Shown piece by piece: positions 8,626-17,926 of a DNA stretch of 64,000 nt (positions within the stretch are counted from its first letter, which is position 1; each line of letters begins with the position of its first letter). Source of the DNA: Butyrivibrio hungatei DSM 14810 (GTDB lineage: Bacteria; Bacillota; Clostridia; Lachnospirales; Lachnospiraceae); the NCBI RefSeq assembly GCF_900143205.1, contig NZ_FRDH01000004.1, forward strand, positions 89,319-153,318, written 5' to 3'. The notes under the pieces were generated by a model that worked only from the letters and a program-made list of their open reading frames with translations, made no database searches and had not been told where the DNA came from. Both the position numbers and the translations under genes were made by a program.

Positions 8626-10242
8626 ATGACAAAGAAAATCTTTTCAGCACTTTCTTACGCACTTATTGGTGCAATTGTAGTTCTAAGTGTCTTTTCTCTA
8701 ACAGGTACTACAAGCTATGCAGCAGGAACAGGAGCTGTCTCTATTGGATCAGCTTCAATTGCAGGAGAGAACGTAGTAGTTACAGTATCTGCTTCTGACA
8801 TACCAGCCAGTGATGATGGCAAGTATTATCTTTTTGCAGAAAAAGTCTATCAGGGAACCGTTGCAGGTGCGCCGGTAGCATCAGTGCCACTTGGGGCCAA
8901 TGCCACATTTTCAATTCCACTTGGAAACAAGACAACTTCATGTCATCTCTATGACAAGTTTCAGGTAGCTGTCCTTCAGGGTGGAGCTTACGTTCCTGTA
9001 ACTGGAGCTCGCTATATCACCAACCCTGAGGCTCTTGCTTCTAATTCACCAGCTCGTAAGAACAATGGTAAAAAAGGCCTTATTCTTGACGGTGCCAAGA
9101 TCGGTAACGGCAACACAGAGGCTTCGCAGCTTGGTGTTCAGCAGGCTGCTTACAACATCAACCTTGAAGATGTTATCGGTGGTAACGGACAGGTTATCTA
9201 TGAATACAATGGTAAGACCTATTATTTTGATTCATCTTACCTTAGCCAGTATGACCACTGCGTCAGAACATGCACTCAGCAGGGCATGGGCGTTACGATG
9301 GTTCTTTTAAACCCAAGAGCAGCAGGAGAAGAGTTTATGATCTCACCTAGCTCAAGAGGCGGAAGAGCTACATACTACATGATGAACACTTCAGAGGATA
9401 AGGGACTTGAGTACTTAGAAGCAGTTGTTTCTTATCTTGCCTTTAGATATAACGGAGCAAATGGCCAGGGACAGGTTGATAACTGGGTAATTGGTAATGA
9501 GGTCAATGCCAAGAATATCTGGAATTATTCAGGAGTTTCAGATCTTATGACTTATGCGCAACTCTACGCAGATGAACTCAGAGTATGCTACAATGCTATT
9601 AAGAGCAGAAATGCCAATGCCTATGTATGTGTGAGTCTTGATCAGAACTGGACACATACCCACAATCCAGGAAGCTACTACTCAGCAAGAGCTACCCTTG
9701 AAGCAATCAACTCCTGTATTACAGCGCAGGGTAACATTGACTGGGCCCTTGCAGAGCATCCATACAACTATCCAATGACATGGACAAGCTTCTGGACACC
9801 AAAGAATGCAACAACAGCGGCTATGACTACTCATAGTATTGACACTCCATATCTTTCAATGGAGAATATTGAACAGCTGACAGATTACATGTGCCAGCCA
9901 GCTATGAGAAATTCGAAGGGTGCTGTAAGACCTATTCTCTTAACAGAAGTTGGTTACTCATCAACTCAGGGAGAAGAGGCTCAGGCTGCAGCAATCGTAT
10001 ATGCTTATCAGAGAGTTGCAACCAACCAATACATCAAGCTCATTGCATTTAACAGACAGACTGATTATCCTTTGGAAGTATCCCAGGGACTTGCAGTAGG
10101 TCTTACAAGGCAGGATGGCTCAAGAAAGCTTGCTTTCGAATATTATCAGCAGATGAATGGGCCAAACGCAGGTGCTTATATTCAGAAATCTGCTGCATTT
10201 ATGGGGATTGCTGATTGGAACGCAGCAATGAATGCGAGATAA
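8626..10242 (+). CDS. Secreted DUF5722 protein, probable GH-A-type glycosidase
   Basis: 538 residues. Signal peptide of about 32 residues with a cleavage-like SYAAG, then a beta-sandwich-like segment (about 35-130) and a DUF5722 region. Two motifs look like a clan GH-A TIM-barrel pair: WVIGNEVNAKNIW (Glu near 292, acid/base) and LLTEVGYSS (Glu near 441, nucleophile). Other conserved segments are RGGRATYYMMNT and HPYNYPMTWT. Enzyme activity is inferred from this spacing and the substrate is unknown. The membrane glycosyltransferase-like gene starts 4 nt after its stop, so the two act from one transcript and may both handle cell-surface glycans. Confidence 0.7.
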   Translation: MTKKIFSALSYALIGAIVVLSVFSLTGTTSYAAGTGAVSIGSASIAGENVVVTVSASDIPASDDGKYYLFAEKVYQGTVAGAPVASVPLGANATFSIPLGNKTTSCHLYDKFQVAVLQGGAYVPVTGARYITNPEALASNSPARKNNGKKGLILDGAKIGNGNTEASQLGVQQAAYNINLEDVIGGNGQVIYEYNGKTYYFDSSYLSQYDHCVRTCTQQGMGVTMVLLNPRAAGEEFMISPSSRGGRATYYMMNTSEDKGLEYLEAVVSYLAFRYNGANGQGQVDNWVIGNEVNAKNIWNYSGVSDLMTYAQLYADELRVCYNAIKSRNANAYVCVSLDQNWTHTHNPGSYYSARATLEAINSCITAQGNIDWALAEHPYNYPMTWTSFWTPKNATTAAMTTHSIDTPYLSMENIEQLTDYMCQPAMRNSKGAVRPILLTEVGYSSTQGEEAQAAAIVYAYQRVATNQYIKLIAFNRQTDYPLEVSQGLAVGLTRQDGSRKLAFEYYQQMNGPNAGAYIQKSAAFMGIADWNAAMNAR

Positions 10243-10245
10243 AAC

Positions 10246-11958
10246 ATGAGAATAATTGATTACTACAATTATATAGCTACAGCTGCATGCATCTTTACCG
10301 GTGCAGCAGCTGTAATTATTTGCAAAAAAAACAATATGAAGGATCTTTCTGCCAGGGCAACGACGATCATCTTAGCAGTGATCATGTTTGTTGCTGCTTT
10401 TTTAAGACTCTACAGATTGGGAGCTATTCCATATGGCCTTCATCAGGACGAAGCTTCACTTGGCTATGAGGCTTATAGTCTTGCAACATACGGAATAGAC
10501 AGAAATGGATATCCTTTTCCTGTTTATCCTATTACCTGGGGATGCGGCGGTGGAAGTCCGCTTATGATCTACCTTAATGCCATTAGTATCAGGCTTTTTG
10601 GAAGCGGAGTTGTTAAACTCAGGCTGATTCCTGCTATTTCAGGTATCATCACTGTGTTTTTGTTTTATCTCGTGGTAAAAGAGCTGACAGATAATGCGAA
10701 AGCTGCCCACAAGAATATGATCTCACTTTTTGCAGCATTTTTCCTCGCTGTATGTCCGTGGCATGTGATCCTTTCAAGGTGGAGTCTTGATGCTAATATC
10801 ATGCCACTTAATATGTGCATTTCAATGTATCTTTTCATGCTTGGTATCAGGACCAAAAAAACCTATGTCTATGTGCTGAGCGCTATAGCCTACGCTATCT
10901 GTATGTATAGCTATGGATCAGCAACTATCGTGGTGCCAATTCATTTGCTTCTTCTTTGCGTCTTTTGCCTAAAGAATAAGCTTTTAAATATCAAGCAGCT
11001 TATTGCTTCAGGGGTAGCATTTTTAGTAGTATTTGCGCCACTTCTTATTTTTTACATGGTCAATTATCTGGGACTTCCAGAAGTGTTTGCAGAGCATTTT
11101 ACCATCAATAGATTCACTGCATCCAGAAGTGGAGAGGTGTTTATTGCACTTGATTCCTCGCTTCCAGCAAATCTGTTTAATAATCTCAAGGTGTTTTTCA
11201 AGGTTATAACTATTGGAGATGACACAGATATGCTGTGCCACTTTATTCCAGGCTATGCAACGCTCTTTGAGTTCACATTTCCTATTACATTCATTGGGAT
11301 ATATGTGACTTTTAAGGATGTCTTTTCAAAGAAAAGCAAGGACTCTGCAGAGAAAAGAGCTATCGACTTTGTCTGGCTTTCAATGCTGATCGCGTGCTTT
11401 ATCATGGCGCTAGTGATAGTGACTGATATCAGCAGGATGGTAATGATGTTCCTTCCGCTTATCTACTTCTTTGTTAAGGGCTTTGGTTTTGTTCTTGAGA
11501 GGACTGCCAGGGTGGGTGTGCTTATCCCGGTTCTTTTGTTGTTTGCTGCCATATCTTTTTCTAAGGACTACTTCCTTGACTACAACAATGTGACTGGCAA
11601 TCTCTTCATGCCAGGTTACGGTGAAGCCATTGAAAGAGCCTATGAGATAGCAGGAGATGAAAGACCTATATATTCAACCTATGACGGTTTATCAGCTCCA
11701 TTTATGCTGGCTCTTTATTACAATGATTACGATGTTAACAGGTTCTATAAGACAGTTAATTACAAGGATCCCTATGGAGAATTCAGAGTCGCAGACAGCT
11801 TTGGAAACTTCATTTTTGGGCTACCACAAGATATAGATAATGCAGATGCAGATAATGCGGTTTTTGTTTTGTCTGAGTCAGAATTTGAGGCATTTCATAA
11901 CGCAGATTCGTACTTAAGCGAGCACCTTGGAGGGTACTGTATCCTGCATAAACACTGA
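10246..11958 (+). CDS. GT39-like membrane glycosyltransferase (PMT/ArnT type)
   Basis: 570 residues with about 11-12 membrane helices and a C-terminal extracytoplasmic domain of some 120 residues. The first external loop reads RLGAIPYGLHQDEASLGYEAYSL, with the Asp-Glu pair expected of lipid-phosphate-sugar-dependent transferases of the PMT/ArnT/GT39 superfamily. Such enzymes move a sugar from a polyprenyl-phosphate donor to an acceptor outside the membrane. It is 4 nt downstream of the DUF5722 gene. The acceptor (protein, teichoic acid or polysaccharide) cannot be inferred. Confidence 0.7.
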   Translation: MRIIDYYNYIATAACIFTGAAAVIICKKNNMKDLSARATTIILAVIMFVAAFLRLYRLGAIPYGLHQDEASLGYEAYSLATYGIDRNGYPFPVYPITWGCGGGSPLMIYLNAISIRLFGSGVVKLRLIPAISGIITVFLFYLVVKELTDNAKAAHKNMISLFAAFFLAVCPWHVILSRWSLDANIMPLNMCISMYLFMLGIRTKKTYVYVLSAIAYAICMYSYGSATIVVPIHLLLLCVFCLKNKLLNIKQLIASGVAFLVVFAPLLIFYMVNYLGLPEVFAEHFTINRFTASRSGEVFIALDSSLPANLFNNLKVFFKVITIGDDTDMLCHFIPGYATLFEFTFPITFIGIYVTFKDVFSKKSKDSAEKRAIDFVWLSMLIACFIMALVIVTDISRMVMMFLPLIYFFVKGFGFVLERTARVGVLIPVLLLFAAISFSKDYFLDYNNVTGNLFMPGYGEAIERAYEIAGDERPIYSTYDGLSAPFMLALYYNDYDVNRFYKTVNYKDPYGEFRVADSFGNFIFGLPQDIDNADADNAVFVLSESEFEAFHNADSYLSEHLGGYCILHKH

Positions 11959-12083
11959 GGTTAATTCTTTTTTTAGAAAGGTTAAAAAAGGATTAAATAT
12001 ACCCCTGACCTATCGAAAAAAATCGTTATTTCTAAGATAATAATCTTACACACAAAAAATCTTTTGTTGGTGGAGGGATATTT

Positions 12084-12746
12084 ATGAGAAAACAATTTCT
12101 TTCTTTAGCTGTCACATTGGGAATGTCTATAGCATTTCTTTTAAATGTGAATCATTGTGTGACTCCATCTGCAGTTGTATATGCTGCCGAAGAAAAGGCA
12201 GAAGGAATAAGGATAGATGAAGAGTATCTTGTACCTGATATTTACGGCTGGTGTACTTACTATATTTTAGTTGCTACTAACGAAACTGGTGAAGATATTG
12301 CTATTTCATCGGATTTTGTAGCAATCGATGGAAATGGAAATGTTCTTTCCAAGGTTCATGATTATTTAGATGCTGTCAGAAACGGTCAGCAGTTTATATT
12401 ATATGGCCAGTTCATCAATGAAGATCTAAACGGAGTTGCGGACTATGATTATTCATTTGATATAAGAACAACTGACAAATGCTCATATTCTATGATATCT
12501 GTAGACGCCAGCAGGAATGACAGGTACCTGGAAGTTAGTGCTACAAACTATTCTGAGAGTGATATTCAGGGAGTTGGCGTCAGGACTGTTTTTATGAAGA
12601 ACGGAAGAGCAGTCGGTTTTGATGCAGTCAATATAGCTGATTATGGCTATACCTTTTACGGAGGCAGTACCAATTCTCAAATCTTGGGGTACAATACCAA
12701 GGACTATGATAATTACATTTTAACGTATGCTTCAGCTAGAAATTAA
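12084..12746 (+). CDS. Secreted FxLYD-like protein of unknown function
   Basis: 220 residues with a signal peptide (about 1-35, ending near VYAAEEK). The mature part has two beta-rich halves. The features YYILVATNETGEDI and LEVSATNYSESDIQGVGVRTVF with a terminal LGYNTKDYDNYILTYASA resemble the FxLYD/DUF-type domains of clostridial surface proteins (alternating strands with NxS/T turns). No catalytic motif is visible. It has its own GGTGGAGGG-type ribosome-binding site and a clear terminator after it, so it is a single-gene unit. Confidence 0.5.
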   Translation: MRKQFLSLAVTLGMSIAFLLNVNHCVTPSAVVYAAEEKAEGIRIDEEYLVPDIYGWCTYYILVATNETGEDIAISSDFVAIDGNGNVLSKVHDYLDAVRNGQQFILYGQFINEDLNGVADYDYSFDIRTTDKCSYSMISVDASRNDRYLEVSATNYSESDIQGVGVRTVFMKNGRAVGFDAVNIADYGYTFYGGSTNSQILGYNTKDYDNYILTYASARN

Positions 12747-12773
12747 CGAGCTTTTTAGTGAAAAAAAGTTAAG

Positions 12774-12799
12774 GCCAATCCTTCTGGATTGGCTTTTAT
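12774..12799 (+). terminator. Intrinsic terminator
   Basis: GCCAATCC (774-781) pairs with GGATTGGC (786-793) around a TTCT tetraloop, followed by TTTTATA. It ends the secreted FxLYD-like gene. Confidence 0.85.
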
Positions 12800-12863
12800 A
12801 ATGAGAAAAACTATGCTATACTATACACTGGTTATACACTATTTTTGAAAGAGATTTGTAGTA

Positions 12864-13826
12864 ATGGCGTCAGGAACTGGAGAGAGAAAGCAAAAGAAAG
12901 TTTACAGTAAAAAGATACAAAAGTTACGAAGAGCGATTGTTATTACTGTAGTGGCTGCTTGCCTGATTCCTACGTGCATTTGTTTGATATTAGCGGTTAG
13001 ATACGACAGACTTAGGACTAGATACGAGAAAAGTGAAGCTGACCTTAATTGGTACAGAGACAGATATGGCGATGAGAAGTCCATTTTAGCGGCTTCGGAT
13101 TCGGGAGATAGTGGAGGAGATGTAAACGCTGAGACTGGCGGATTCGAATGGGATTATGCAAATGTCGATGTCAGCGGAGCTCAGAACCCTGAAGATATTG
13201 AGGGGACGAGGTATGTCTATCTTACTTTTGATGATGGCCCTAGCTCTTCAACTGGAGAGATACTTGATATATTAGATCAGTATGGTGTCAAAGCTACCTT
13301 CTTTGTTTGTGGCAAGCCAGATTCCAAGTATACAGATTTATATAAGAGAATTGTGGATGAGGGGCATACTTTAGGTATGCATTCTTATAGCCACAAGTAT
13401 AAAGAAATCTACGCTTCACTTGATTCTTTCAAAGATGATTTCAAGAAGATCAAGATCTTTTTGTATGACACAACAGATGTTGATTCCATGTTTTACAGAT
13501 TCCCCGGTGGTAGTTCTAATCTTGCCATCAAGGATGATGTGGCAGAGTTTGAGGAATTTCTTGATGAACAGGGCGTGACATATTTTGACTGGAATGTATC
13601 TGCCAATGATGACAAGGCAGGAGCCACAAAGGAATCAATCTATAACAACATCGTAAGCAATATACCTAAGTTCAAGCATTGTGTAGTGCTTATGCATGAC
13701 GCAGCTGACAAGAAGCACACAGTTGAGGCATTACCTGAGATCATAGAAGCGATTCAGGCAATGGATGACACAGTGATAGTACCGATAACTGAGGATACGT
13801 TACCGGTTCAACATATCAAAAAATAA
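12864..13826 (+). CDS. Membrane-anchored polysaccharide deacetylase (NodB domain)
   Basis: 320 residues. A basic N-terminus, one membrane helix (about 25-45), a short coiled coil and a linker precede the NodB domain (about 115-310). The motifs are complete: LTFDDGPS (motif 1, base Asp and metal Asp), HSYSHKY (motif 2, metal His pair), RFPGG (motif 3), FDWNVSANDD (motif 4) and VVLMHDA (motif 5). It should de-N-acetylate peptidoglycan or another surface glycan outside the membrane. It is followed after 29 nt by the bactofilin gene, which suggests a shared cell-wall or morphogenesis role. Confidence 0.85.
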   Translation: MASGTGERKQKKVYSKKIQKLRRAIVITVVAACLIPTCICLILAVRYDRLRTRYEKSEADLNWYRDRYGDEKSILAASDSGDSGGDVNAETGGFEWDYANVDVSGAQNPEDIEGTRYVYLTFDDGPSSSTGEILDILDQYGVKATFFVCGKPDSKYTDLYKRIVDEGHTLGMHSYSHKYKEIYASLDSFKDDFKKIKIFLYDTTDVDSMFYRFPGGSSNLAIKDDVAEFEEFLDEQGVTYFDWNVSANDDKAGATKESIYNNIVSNIPKFKHCVVLMHDAADKKHTVEALPEIIEAIQAMDDTVIVPITEDTLPVQHIKK

Positions 13827-13855
13827 TCTAGAAAGTATGAATGGAGGATGTCAGG

Positions 13856-14860
13856 ATGGGATTTTTTTCTGAGTTAAAGAGCGATCTATCTCAGGCTGTA
13901 AATACACTCATGCCAGAAGATAAGCTTGCAGAAGCAGACAATCTTGATAAAGAAAATCAGAAAGAAGATTCTGCAAAAGAGTTAAGACCTGAGAAGGTCG
14001 ATATCGACAGCATGTTAAATCGTCTTGATGATATTAAACTTGATGATATCGGATCTGCAGAGGATGAAGAGAAGGTATCAGAGGAAGTAGAAAAAGTAGA
14101 AGAGATAGTTGATGAGTCAGTTGCAGATGAACCTGAGACAGTTGAGCCAGAGGAGACTCCGGTTGAAGAGGCTGTAGAGGAACCAGCTAAGGAAGCTGAA
14201 GACGAGGCTGCAGAGATCGAAGAACTCGAGCAGAAGATCGAAGAGCAGACAGCTGTTGAGACAGCATTTGAGGAACCTAAGAGTGCAATTGAAGCTATCA
14301 ATTCACAGCACATTGATGAGTACATTGCAGAGAGCAATGTATCAGATACAACAACTAATTATGGGGGGGAAGAGAATATGGAATTCGAACAGCAGACACC
14401 AACAGATGAAACAGCTAGCATTACTGAAGGAATGGTCATTAATGGTGACATTCAGACAACAGGATCACTTGATCTTGTAGGAAAGGTTACAGGTAACATC
14501 CAGTGCCTTGGAAAGCTTAATGTAACAGGTGAGATCACAGGTGATTCAGAAGCAGCAGAGATTTATGCTGAGGCAGCAAGAATCACAGGTGAAGTTAAGA
14601 GCAAGGGTAGCGTAAAGGTTGGTCAGAGCACAGTTATCGTTGGTAACATCTTTGGATCAAGCGCAGTTATTGCAGGTGCTGTTAAGGGCGACATCGATGT
14701 TCACGGACCAGTTGTTCTTGATACAACAGCTATCGTAATGGGTAACATCAAGTCTCAGTCAGTACAGATCAACAATGGTGCTGTTATCGAAGGTATGTGC
14801 TCACAGGCATATGCTGATGTTAATCCATCAGAGTTCTTCGAAGGACTTAAGAACAAGTAA
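13856..14860 (+). CDS. Bactofilin-like polymer-forming protein with long acidic N-terminus
   Basis: 334 residues from the ATG at 13856, which has GGAGG at 13844-13848; the upstream ATG at 13841 overlaps that site. Residues about 20-170 are extremely acidic and low in complexity (runs of Glu, Val, Ala). Residues about 185-325 form a bactofilin beta-helix with repeating short strands (MVINGDIQTTGSLDLVG, VTGNIQCLG, SSAVIAGAVKGDIDVHG). Such proteins polymerise on the inner membrane face and position cell-wall enzymes. The gene lies between the NodB deacetylase and pyrH. Confidence 0.8.
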   Translation: MGFFSELKSDLSQAVNTLMPEDKLAEADNLDKENQKEDSAKELRPEKVDIDSMLNRLDDIKLDDIGSAEDEEKVSEEVEKVEEIVDESVADEPETVEPEETPVEEAVEEPAKEAEDEAAEIEELEQKIEEQTAVETAFEEPKSAIEAINSQHIDEYIAESNVSDTTTNYGGEENMEFEQQTPTDETASITEGMVINGDIQTTGSLDLVGKVTGNIQCLGKLNVTGEITGDSEAAEIYAEAARITGEVKSKGSVKVGQSTVIVGNIFGSSAVIAGAVKGDIDVHGPVVLDTTAIVMGNIKSQSVQINNGAVIEGMCSQAYADVNPSEFFEGLKNK

Positions 14861-14886
14861 TTTTTATCAAGTAAAATGGAGATATT

Positions 14887-15582
14887 ATGAGAGTATTATT
14901 AAAACTCAGCGGAGAAGCGCTTGCTGGTGATAAAAAAACAGGCTTCGATGAAGAAACCGTAAGAAAGGTAGCACTTCAGGTCAAGCAGCTTACTGATAAG
15001 GGAACACAGGTAGGTATCGTTATCGGTGGTGGCAATTTCTGGAGAGGTAGAACCAGCGAGAACATTGATCGCGTTAAGGCTGATCAGATTGGCATGCTTG
15101 CTACAATCATGAATTGTATCTATGTATCAGAAATATTCAGAAGTGAAGGTATGATGACTAACATTCTTACTCCTTTTGAATGTGGATCATTTACAAAGCT
15201 CTTTTCAAAGGATCGAGCAAACAAGTATTTCGAAAAGGGTATGGTTGTATTCTTTGCAGGCGGCACAGGTCATCCATATTTCTCAACTGATACAGGAGTT
15301 GTTTTAAGGGCTATTGAGGTAGAGGCTGATTACCTCCTTCTTGCTAAGGCAATCGACGGAGTATATGACAGCGATCCAGCCAAGAACCCAAATGCTAAGA
15401 GATATGACACTATTTCAATCGATGATGTAGTTGCTCAGAATCTTCAGGTAGTAGATATGACAGCTTCTATCCTTGCAAGAGACAATAAGGTTCCTATGAG
15501 AGTATTTTCTCTTCAGGAAGAAAACAGCATTGTGAAGGCAGCAGATGGAAATTTCAATGGAACAACAGTTACTGTTGACTAA
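14887..15582 (+). CDS. pyrH: UMP kinase
   Basis: 231 residues, normal length. LLKLSGEALAG at the start, GIVIGGGNFWRGR (about 39-51), AGGTGHPYFSTDTG and DGVYDSDPAKNP are the amino-acid-kinase-fold signatures of bacterial UMP kinase, which makes UDP and is regulated by GTP/UTP. It opens the conserved pyrH-frr-uppS-cdsA translation/envelope group, 27 nt before frr. Confidence 0.96.
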   Translation: MRVLLKLSGEALAGDKKTGFDEETVRKVALQVKQLTDKGTQVGIVIGGGNFWRGRTSENIDRVKADQIGMLATIMNCIYVSEIFRSEGMMTNILTPFECGSFTKLFSKDRANKYFEKGMVVFFAGGTGHPYFSTDTGVVLRAIEVEADYLLLAKAIDGVYDSDPAKNPNAKRYDTISIDDVVAQNLQVVDMTASILARDNKVPMRVFSLQEENSIVKAADGNFNGTTVTVD

Positions 15583-15609
15583 TGATTGGAATTTTAAGGA
15601 GGAATAGGT

Positions 15610-16161
15610 ATGAACGAGAAATTAAAAGAATATAGCGAAAAAATGCAAAAATCCTTCGACTTTCTTAAGGAGGATCTTGCTTCTATCCGTGCTGGAAGAG
15701 CTAATCCACACGTACTTGATAAAATCAAGGTAGATTATTATGGTACACCAACACCACTTAATCAGGTTGGTAACATTTCTGTTCCGGAGGCTAGGATCAT
15801 TCAGATCGCACCATGGGACAAGGCTCTTATTAAGGATATTGAGAAAGCACTTATGACATCAGAGCTTGGTATCACTCCAAGTAATGATGGTGCTATCATC
15901 AGACTTGTTTTCCCAGAGCTTACTGAGGAACGCAGAAAACAGCTTGCTAAGGATATCCGTAAGAAGGGTGAGGACGCTAAGGTTGCAGTTAGAAACGTAA
16001 GACGTGACGGTAACGATGCGTTAAAGAAGCTTAAGGGCTCAGATGTTTCTGAGGATGAGATCAATGATCTTAACGAGGAACTTCAGAAGCTCACTGACAA
16101 GTTCATCAAGGATATTGATGCAGCTATTGAAGAAAAGAATAAAGAGATCATGACGGTATAA
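15610..16161 (+). CDS. frr: Ribosome recycling factor
   Basis: 183 residues, standard length. SIRAGRANPHVLDKIKVDYYGTPTPLNQV is the family hallmark near residues 26-54 (quoted here only as landmarks AGRANP and YYGTPTPL), and VRNVRRDGND (about 130) is the ribosome-binding hinge. With EF-G it splits post-termination ribosomes. It follows pyrH closely and has AAGGAGG at 7 nt. Confidence 0.96.
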   Translation: MNEKLKEYSEKMQKSFDFLKEDLASIRAGRANPHVLDKIKVDYYGTPTPLNQVGNISVPEARIIQIAPWDKALIKDIEKALMTSELGITPSNDGAIIRLVFPELTEERRKQLAKDIRKKGEDAKVAVRNVRRDGNDALKKLKGSDVSEDEINDLNEELQKLTDKFIKDIDAAIEEKNKEIMTV

Positions 16162-16176
16162 GCTATGGAAGAAGTT

Positions 16177-16890
16177 ATGAATGTACCTGAGCATGTGGCT
16201 ATCATCTTGGATGGTAATGGAAGGTGGGCCAAGGAAAAGGGAATGCCTCGAAATTACGGACACATGCAGGGAGCAAAAGCTGTTGAGGATATCTTGGTAG
16301 ATGCCAGAGACATCGGTATCAAGTATCTTACAGTTTATGCATTTTCAACAGAAAACTGGACTCGCCCTGAGGCAGAGGTTTCTGCCCTTATGACGATCTT
16401 GCGTAATTACTTAAAGACCAGTATCAAGAAGTCAATGAAAAACAATGTGCGTTGCCGAGTTATCGGTGAGCGCAGTGCTCTTTCAGATGACATCCAGAAA
16501 GCTATTGGTGAACTTGAAGAGGCAACCGCTGGCAATACAGGTCTTACATTTACTATTGCCATTAACTACGGCAGTAGAGATGAAATTACACGTTCAGTTA
16601 GAAAGATTGCAGAGAAGGTCAAGGCAGGAGAGGTTCTCCCAGAGGATATATCTGAGAAGATGATCGCTGAGAACCTTGATACAAACTATCTTCCTGATCC
16701 AGATCTTCTTATCAGAACATGTAATGAGCAGAGAATTTCCAATTATCTGCTATGGCAGTGTGCTTATACGGAGTTTTACTTTACTCCTGTGGCATGGCCA
16801 GATTTTAATAAGGCTGAGCTGCTCAAAGCTGTAGAAGCTTACAGCAAGAGAACCCGCAAGTTTGGCGGCCTCAAGACAGATCAGATCTAA
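16177..16890 (+). CDS. uppS: Undecaprenyl diphosphate synthase
   Basis: 237 residues. HVAIILDGNGRWAKEKG contains the catalytic Asp and the P-loop-like DGNGRWA; TVYAFSTENWTRP and DLLIRTCNEQRISNYLLWQ are the substrate-binding blocks. Note RTCNEQRISN where most members have RTSGEQRISN. The product is the C55 carrier lipid precursor for wall synthesis. I prefer the ATG at 16177 (MNVPEHV) over 16165 because GGAAGAAG sits ahead of it. It lies between frr and cdsA. Confidence 0.93.
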   Translation: MNVPEHVAIILDGNGRWAKEKGMPRNYGHMQGAKAVEDILVDARDIGIKYLTVYAFSTENWTRPEAEVSALMTILRNYLKTSIKKSMKNNVRCRVIGERSALSDDIQKAIGELEEATAGNTGLTFTIAINYGSRDEITRSVRKIAEKVKAGEVLPEDISEKMIAENLDTNYLPDPDLLIRTCNEQRISNYLLWQCAYTEFYFTPVAWPDFNKAELLKAVEAYSKRTRKFGGLKTDQI

Positions 16891-16914
16891 AGATAATAAG
16901 GCTAGGACTAAATA

Positions 16915-17739
16915 TTGAAGACAAGAGTTATTAGTGGAATCGTTATTGCCCTGGTACTTGCTGGAGTGCTTATTCCTGGGGGATATCTGTTGGCAGCGGT
17001 TCTGACAATAGTTTCATTTATCAGCTATTTTGAACTCACAAGAGCAACAGGGGTTCATGAGGACAACAAGAAAGTTAATGCACTGGAAGCTTGTGGCTAT
17101 GCGTCGATCATTGTTCACTACGTACAGATGATACTTGTAAAGAGTCATAAGTATTTTGTCTTTTCTATCTTGTTTGCTTTCTTTCTAATAATGGTATGCT
17201 ATGTGCTTAGTTTTCCTAAGTTCAAGTCAGTTCAGGCGGTGGCAGCATTTTTCTGCTTCGTTTATGCCCCTGTCAGTATGTCTTTTGTATACCTGCTTAG
17301 AATGAGACCTTATGGGCAGTACTTTGCTTGGATTCCTTTTATTGCCTGGGTATGTGACACTTGCGCATATTTTGCAGGAAGAGCTTTTGGTAAGCATAAG
17401 CTGGCACCTGTTCTTTCCCCAAAGAAGACTATAGAAGGCTCAATTGGAGGAATTCTGGGTTCTGTGATTGTGGGAGCAATATTTGGTTATGTGCTTTATG
17501 TAAATGCAACTCATGATAAAGCAGTCATCTTTGTACTTGTGATCATAACATTCGTAGGAAGTATCATAGCTCAGCTTGGTGATCTGCTTGCTTCAGGAAT
17601 CAAGAGAGATCATGAGATCAAGGACTATGGCAAGATCATTCCTGGCCACGGCGGTATAATGGATCGTTTTGACAGTGTAATATTTGTAATTCCTTGCGTA
17701 TATTTTTTAGCAGCAGTGCTATTTCCACTTATGAAATAA
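16915..17739 (+). CDS. cdsA: Phosphatidate cytidylyltransferase
   Basis: 274 residues with about eight membrane helices. The C-terminal signature SGIKRDHEIKDYGKIIPGHGGIMDRFDS is present (landmarks IKRDHEIKD and PGHGGIMDR), along with SPKKTIEGSIGG. It makes CDP-diacylglycerol for phospholipid synthesis. The start is a TTG at 16915 giving MKTRVISG; no in-frame ATG fits the helix start better. A perfect terminator follows 2 nt after the stop, so this is the end of the pyrH operon. Confidence 0.93.
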   Translation: MKTRVISGIVIALVLAGVLIPGGYLLAAVLTIVSFISYFELTRATGVHEDNKKVNALEACGYASIIVHYVQMILVKSHKYFVFSILFAFFLIMVCYVLSFPKFKSVQAVAAFFCFVYAPVSMSFVYLLRMRPYGQYFAWIPFIAWVCDTCAYFAGRAFGKHKLAPVLSPKKTIEGSIGGILGSVIVGAIFGYVLYVNATHDKAVIFVLVIITFVGSIIAQLGDLLASGIKRDHEIKDYGKIIPGHGGIMDRFDSVIFVIPCVYFLAAVLFPLMK

Positions 17740-17740
17740 A

Positions 17741-17776
17741 AAGAAGTGATCAGTTTCTGATCACTTCTTTTTTTTG
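17741..17776 (+). terminator. Strong intrinsic terminator after cdsA
   Basis: A 13-bp perfect stem (741-753 with 757-769) with a TTT loop and a T8 tract. It separates the pyrH-cdsA operon from the dxr operon, whose promoter must lie within the following 150 nt (a TATAGT hexamer lies at about 17,886). Confidence 0.9.
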
Positions 17777-17926
17777 CATGTAATATCACTTCAATTTAAG
17801 CTCTACAGCCTCTTCTCCACCAGCAAGCATTTAGCCTTGTGAATTGGAATAGTTCTTTGTATAGGAAAAAAAGCTTCTAAGTGGTATAGTAAAAGGTAGT
17901 TTATTTTTTTAAGGACAGGTTATTTT

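Noticed and set aside
13957..14337. Serine-rich minus-strand reading frame opposite the bactofilin gene
   Set aside because: It is the mirror of the Glu-rich + strand segment and has no start signal.
17786..17830. Minus-strand frame ending MLAGGEEAVELKLK
   Set aside because: Only 14 codons follow the nearest stop, with no ribosome-binding site; at best the tail of a lost gene.
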